From NCBI RefSeq assembly GCF_018863415.1, contig NZ_JAHKSN010000008.1:1-64000 (forward strand): a stretch of DNA of 64,000 nucleotides. Reading direction: 5' to 3'. Of this stretch, positions 59,761-64,000 are shown one piece after another. Position 1 is the stretch's first letter. The number at the start of each line of letters is the position of its first letter. The DNA is from Deinococcus aestuarii (GTDB lineage: Bacteria; Deinococcota; Deinococci; Deinococcales; Deinococcaceae). A program made the translations under genes and the position numbers. The notes under the pieces are model-generated. The model saw only the letters and a program-made list of their open reading frames with translations. It made no database searches and was not told the origin of the DNA.

Positions 59761-61547
59761 CCGCCCCGCTTCACGTGGACGAGCAGGGCGCTCACGTCGG
59801 CGTGGCGCACACCGGGAACACGTGCCGCCTGATCCACCGTCGAGGGGCGAGCACGCGTGAGCTTCTCGCGCGCCTCGTTCGACAGGGCGGGGACCCGGGA
59901 GAAATCAACGCCGCTCAGGCTGACCTCCCGCGCCCGGGACTCGGCGGCGAGTTGGCGCCCGGCACGCTCGATATAGCCCGCGTACTTGACCCTGATTTCT
60001 AAGGCCTCACGTTCCTCCGGGGTCAGGGCAGGCAACGCCGCGCCCAGCGCCTCGATATCGCTGAGCGTGAACTCGGGGCGGCGCAGCCAGGCATCGGCGG
60101 TCTGGCCCTGGAGACGCTGGCTCTGGAGGGCACGGATGCCTTCGGCCACTCGGGAATACTTTTCACGCACGGCGGCACGCCTCGCCTCCTCCACCAGACC
60201 GAGGTCGAAGCCCAGATCGGTCAGGCGCTCGTCGGCATTGTCCTGGCGCACGATCAGGCGGTGTTCGACCCGGCTCGTCATCATCCGGTAGGGCTCGTCG
60301 CTGCCCTTGAACACGAGGTCGTCAAGGAGGACGCCGAGATACCCCGTTTCACGTGAAATCTGACACCCCTCCAGCCCCAGCGCCCGGCGGGCCGCCGCCG
60401 TCCCCGCCACCAGACCCTGCGCCGCCGCCTCCTCGTAGCCGCTCGTGCCGTTGATCTGGCCCGCGGTGAAGATGCCGGGGAGGCGGCGAGATTCGAGGTT
60501 GAGGGTCAGCTCGGTGGAGTCCACCACGTCGTACTCGACCGCGTAAGCGTAGCGCTGGATGACGGCCGCCTCGAAGCCCGGCAACGTGCGGACGAGCTCG
60601 TCCTGAAGGCGTGGCGGCAGGCTGGAGCTGAAGCCTTGAAGGTACACCTCACTCGTCTGCACCCCGTCGGGCTCCACGAAGAGAAGGTGACGGTCGTGGT
60701 GGGCGAAACGCACCACCTTGTCCTCGATGCTCGGGCAGTAGCGCGGACCCAGGCCCTCGATGTCCCCAGCGTACATGGGGGACTCGTGGAGGTTCTCACC
60801 GATCAGGCGGTGCGTCTGGGCGGTGGTGTGGGTCTGCCAGGTGGGAGACTCGGCGGCGCGGGGGCCGGGTCGCCCGGTGAAGCCGCGCGGCTGGGGATCG
60901 GCGGGAATCTCCAGCAGTTCGGCGAAGCGCACCGAGTCGGCGCGGACGCGGGGCGGGGTGCCGGTCTTGTACCGCTTGAGGACGTGCCCCGCGCGGGCGA
61001 GCGGCCCACTCAGGAAACGGGAGGGCGGTTCGCCCTGGCGGCCCTCGGGGCGGGAGTGGCGGCCGTACCAGGTGACCGCTCGCATGAAGGTGCCCGCCGC
61101 GACCACCACGCTGCGGGCGGCAAGACGGCGGCCATCGGTCGTGACGACAAACCAGCCGCCGCGTCCGTCCGGCTCCAGGTCGGCGGCCTCACCGCGCACC
61201 ACGTCAAGTTCGGGGTGGCCCAGGATCACGTCCTGTGCCCGTTCGGCGTAGGCGTCGCGCTCGTTCTGCACCCGCAGGGATTGCACGGCGGGCCCCTTGC
61301 TCGCGTTCAAGACGCGGGTGTGGATGGCCGTCTCGTCGGCGAGGCGGCCCATCAACCCGCCGAGCGCCTGAACCTCGAAGACGAGCTGGCTCTTGCCGGG
61401 GCCGCCCACCGCCGGGTTGCAGGGCATCCGCCCGACCGTCGCCGGGTTGCCGACGAGCAGCGCCGTGCGGGCGAACTTCGCGGCGGCCCAGGCGGCCTCC
61501 AGGCCCGCGTGTCCCCCACCGATGACGATTACGTTCCAGCCGCTCAT
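59742..61547 (-). CDS. mnmG: tRNA uridine-5-carboxymethylaminomethyl modification enzyme MnmG/GidA
   Basis: The 601-residue FAD protein works with MnmE to modify wobble uridine 34. It has [20 protein letters not shown] (about residues 7-26), [20 protein letters not shown] (about 42-61), the [12 protein letters not shown] region, [12 protein letters not shown] (about 270-281) and [20 protein letters not shown] (about 362-381). TACACT lies 9 nt before ATG 61547, so the leader is at most a few bases. The gene contains a parS core. Confidence 0.95.
   Translation of the reverse strand: MSGWNVIVIGGGHAGLEAAWAAAKFARTALLVGNPATVGRMPCNPAVGGPGKSQLVFEVQALGGLMGRLADETAIHTRVLNASKGPAVQSLRVQNERDAYAERAQDVILGHPELDVVRGEAADLEPDGRGGWFVVTTDGRRLAARSVVVAAGTFMRAVTWYGRHSRPEGRQGEPPSRFLSGPLARAGHVLKRYKTGTPPRVRADSVRFAELLEIPADPQPRGFTGRPGPRAAESPTWQTHTTAQTHRLIGENLHESPMYAGDIEGLGPRYCPSIEDKVVRFAHHDRHLLFVEPDGVQTSEVYLQGFSSSLPPRLQDELVRTLPGFEAAVIQRYAYAVEYDVVDSTELTLNLESRRLPGIFTAGQINGTSGYEEAAAQGLVAGTAAARRALGLEGCQISRETGYLGVLLDDLVFKGSDEPYRMMTSRVEHRLIVRQDNADERLTDLGFDLGLVEEARRAAVREKYSRVAEGIRALQSQRLQGQTADAWLRRPEFTLSDIEALGAALPALTPEEREALEIRVKYAGYIERAGRQLAAESRAREVSLSGVDFSRVPALSNEAREKLTRARPSTVDQAARVPGVRHADVSALLVHVKRGGVSRET
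60345..60360. promoter_or_regulatory. parS site inside mnmG
   Basis: CGTTTCACGTGAAATC matches the bacterial parS consensus TGTTTCACGTGAAACA at 13 of 16 positions, including an unbroken GTTTCACGTGAAA core. It encodes ISRET within MnmG and lies 1.7 kb from parA. It is the best centromere candidate in the window. Confidence 0.75.
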
Positions 61548-61654
61548 GTCAGCGCGAGTGTAGCAACGGGGGAGGGGCGGGCACTCCGGCCGGGGTCACG
61601 GTAGACAAAAGCCCGGTTCCCGGGGGGAGACCTGCGCCTCATGACCGGAGCCGC

Positions 61655-61676
61655 TAGAATGCCTAACGAGCGTTTG
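61655..61676 (+). promoter_or_regulatory. Promoter -10 with PaaR-type operator upstream of the E1 genes
   Basis: TAGAAT (61655-61660) is a likely -10 box, and directly after it lies CTAACGAGCGTTTG (61663-61676). This fits the pseudopalindrome CNAACGNNCGTTNG reported for the TetR-family regulator PaaR of Thermus. A repressor there would sit over the transcription start of the E1 alpha/beta operon. Confidence 0.5.
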
Positions 61677-61740
61677 CTAGACAGATAGGTGGGGACCTCA
61701 CGGTGTGGGGCCCTCTGCCGCACCGCTCAGGAGGCCCGCC

Positions 61741-62846
61741 ATGATTCAGCCGTTCACCCCCGACCCGCTGCGCTGGGTCGCCGACGACGGCCAGCCAATC
61801 CGTGAACTGCCCGCCCGCTTCACCCCCGGGGTGTTGCGGGACCTGCACCGCGATATGGTGCGGGCACGGGAGTTCGACCGCAAACTCGTCACCCTGCTGC
61901 GGCAGGGGCGCACCACCTTCTACGCCCAATCGCGCGGCATGGAGGCCACCCAGGTCGGCCTCGCCCGCTCGATCCGGGTCGGGCACGACTGGGTGTGGCC
62001 GTACTACCGCGACCACGCCCTCGGCCTGACCCTGGGGGTGCCGCTGCTCGATCTCGTGAGCCAGTGCCTCGGCACCAACTCCGACCCCTCCCGGGGCCGC
62101 CAGATGCCGCATCATTTCGCGGCCAAGCGGCAGAACTTCGTCTCCATCAGCTCCTCCATCGCCTCGCAGGTGCCGCCCGCCGCCGGGAACGCGCTCGCGC
62201 AGAAGTACCTCGGCGTGGACGAGATCACCGTCTGCACCTTCGGGGACGGGGCGACGAGCGAGGGGGACTGGCACGCCGGGGTGAACATGGCCGCCGTGAA
62301 CGCGGCGCCCTGCCTCTTCGTCTGCGAGAACAACCAGTGGGCGATCAGCACGCCGCTGAGGGGCCAGATGGCGAGCGAGACCGTCCACGTCAAGGCCCGC
62401 GCGTACGGGATGCCCGGCTACCTCGTGGACGGCAACGACATCATCGCGGTGATGGAGGTCATGTCGCACGTGGCCCAGGAAATCCGGCAAGGAAGCGGCC
62501 CCGCCCTCGTCGAGTGCCTGACCTACCGGGTAGGTTCGCACTCGAACGCGGACGCCGACGCCGAGAAGAACTACCGCACCCGCGAGGAGGTGGCGCTCTG
62601 GACCGGACGTGACCCCATCACCCGGGTCGAGGGGCTGCTGGAGCACCTCGGCCACCCGGTGAGCGCCGAGGAACGCGCGGGGCTGATCGCCGCCACCCAC
62701 CGCGAGGTGGACGAGGCCGTGCGGCAGGCCGAGGCGAGCGGGCAGCCCGACTGGCGGATCATGTTCGAGGACGTGTACGCCGACCTGCCCGTCCACCTGC
62801 GCGAGCAGGCCGCCTCCTTGCGCGCCGAACAGACGGGAGGGCAGGC

Positions 62847-62850
<4 letters not shown>
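61741..62850 (+). CDS. 2-oxoacid dehydrogenase E1 component, alpha subunit
   Basis: The 369-residue product has the TPP motif [20 protein letters not shown] (about residues 165-184) ending with ENN, and [20 protein letters not shown] (about 63-82). [21 protein letters not shown] (about 265-284) holds the phosphorylation-loop region. Its features fit the branched-chain rather than the pyruvate enzyme, but this is not certain. Start is ATG 61741 behind CAGGAGG. No E2 or E3 gene follows within the window. Confidence 0.9.
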
Positions 62851-63872
<1,022 letters not shown>

Positions 63873-63887
63873 CCGTAGGGTCAAGGG

Positions 63888-64000
63888 ATGAAACCGGACC
63901 TCCTGCGCCCCCTACTCGGCCTCCTCGGGCTCGCCATCGGCTTCGGCGTGTACCCGCTCGTCCACCGGGCACCCGAGCCCTGGCCGCACCTCCTCGTCGG
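63888..64000 (+). CDS. Membrane or secreted protein, truncated by the window edge
   Basis: Only the first 37 codons are visible. They encode MKPDLLRPLLGLLGLAIGFG followed by VYPLVHRAPEPWPHLL, a hydrophobic N-terminal segment. TAGGGT lies 6 nt before ATG 63888, supporting a leaderless start. Family not identifiable. Confidence 0.6.
   Translation, partial: MKPDLLRPLLGLLGLAIGFGVYPLVHRAPEPWPHLLV

Overview
This window is a high-GC, gene-dense stretch of a Deinococcus-type chromosome. The assignment rests on four things visible in the sequence. A 232-residue DdrC-like protein (44645..45343, minus) has a radiation/desiccation response motif (RDRM) in its promoter. A YpdA-type bacillithiol reductase is present. 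An rsmG-parA-parB-mnmG locus is present. Many genes have a TANNNT-type -10 box 5-7 nt before the start codon, the leaderless layout described for Deinococcus. No rRNA, tRNA, CRISPR array or intact insertion sequence was seen. The genus call is inference.

Layout. 0-12.4 kb: luxS, lspA, rpmB, a GlsB/YeaQ membrane protein, thrC-thrB, an MMPL/RND exporter, an APH-type kinase, a three-gene membrane-lipid cluster, DUF2270 and LtrA membrane proteins and a metallo-beta-lactamase-fold hydrolase. 12.4-14.5 kb: a small foreign island of lower GC with the C-terminal remnant of a HINT-linked polymorphic toxin, a probable immunity gene and a PIN/HTH toxin-antitoxin pair. 14.5-21.3 kb: holB, a metallophosphatase, an S66 peptidase gene broken by one in-frame TAG, an acetyltransferase, a nitrilase, a metalloenzyme-superfamily protein and trpF. 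A DnaA-box cluster lies in the convergent gap before trpF.

21.3-31.7 kb is a cobalamin block on the minus strand (cobS, alpha-ribazole phosphatase, then btuF-cobO-cobB-cbiB-aminotransferase-SDR-cobQ-cobU-cobT). A cobalamin riboswitch and terminator precede btuF. Nearly all genes overlap by 4-8 nt. The set covers a,c-amidation, adenosylation, side-chain amidation and nucleotide-loop assembly; corrin-ring genes are not here. 31.9-36.1 kb is a Mn/Zn ABC transporter operon headed by an MntR/DtxR repressor gene that has a palindromic operator in its own promoter. 36-45 kb: an acetyltransferase, transketolase, a fused AhbA-AhbB siroheme-decarboxylase-like protein, a stand-alone Lrp ligand domain, LptF/LptG-like permeases and ddrC. 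45-56 kb: acetyl-CoA synthetase, a UDG-fold protein, fumarase, AraC, two MFS transporters with a divergent regulator, YpdA and a VanW protein.

57-61.5 kb is the partition locus. mnmG, a frameshifted LAGLIDADG-like gene, rsmG, parA and parB run on one strand, with parS-like sites in and beside mnmG, so the region is probably origin-proximal. The right end holds a 2-oxoacid dehydrogenase E1 alpha/beta operon behind a PaaR-type operator.

The most unusual feature is a dispersed repeat present three times (17.4, 47.8 and 48.5 kb, all minus). Each copy is a consensus promoter (TTGACN, 17 nt, TATCTT) followed within about 12 nt by an intrinsic terminator, so it would make only a tiny RNA.
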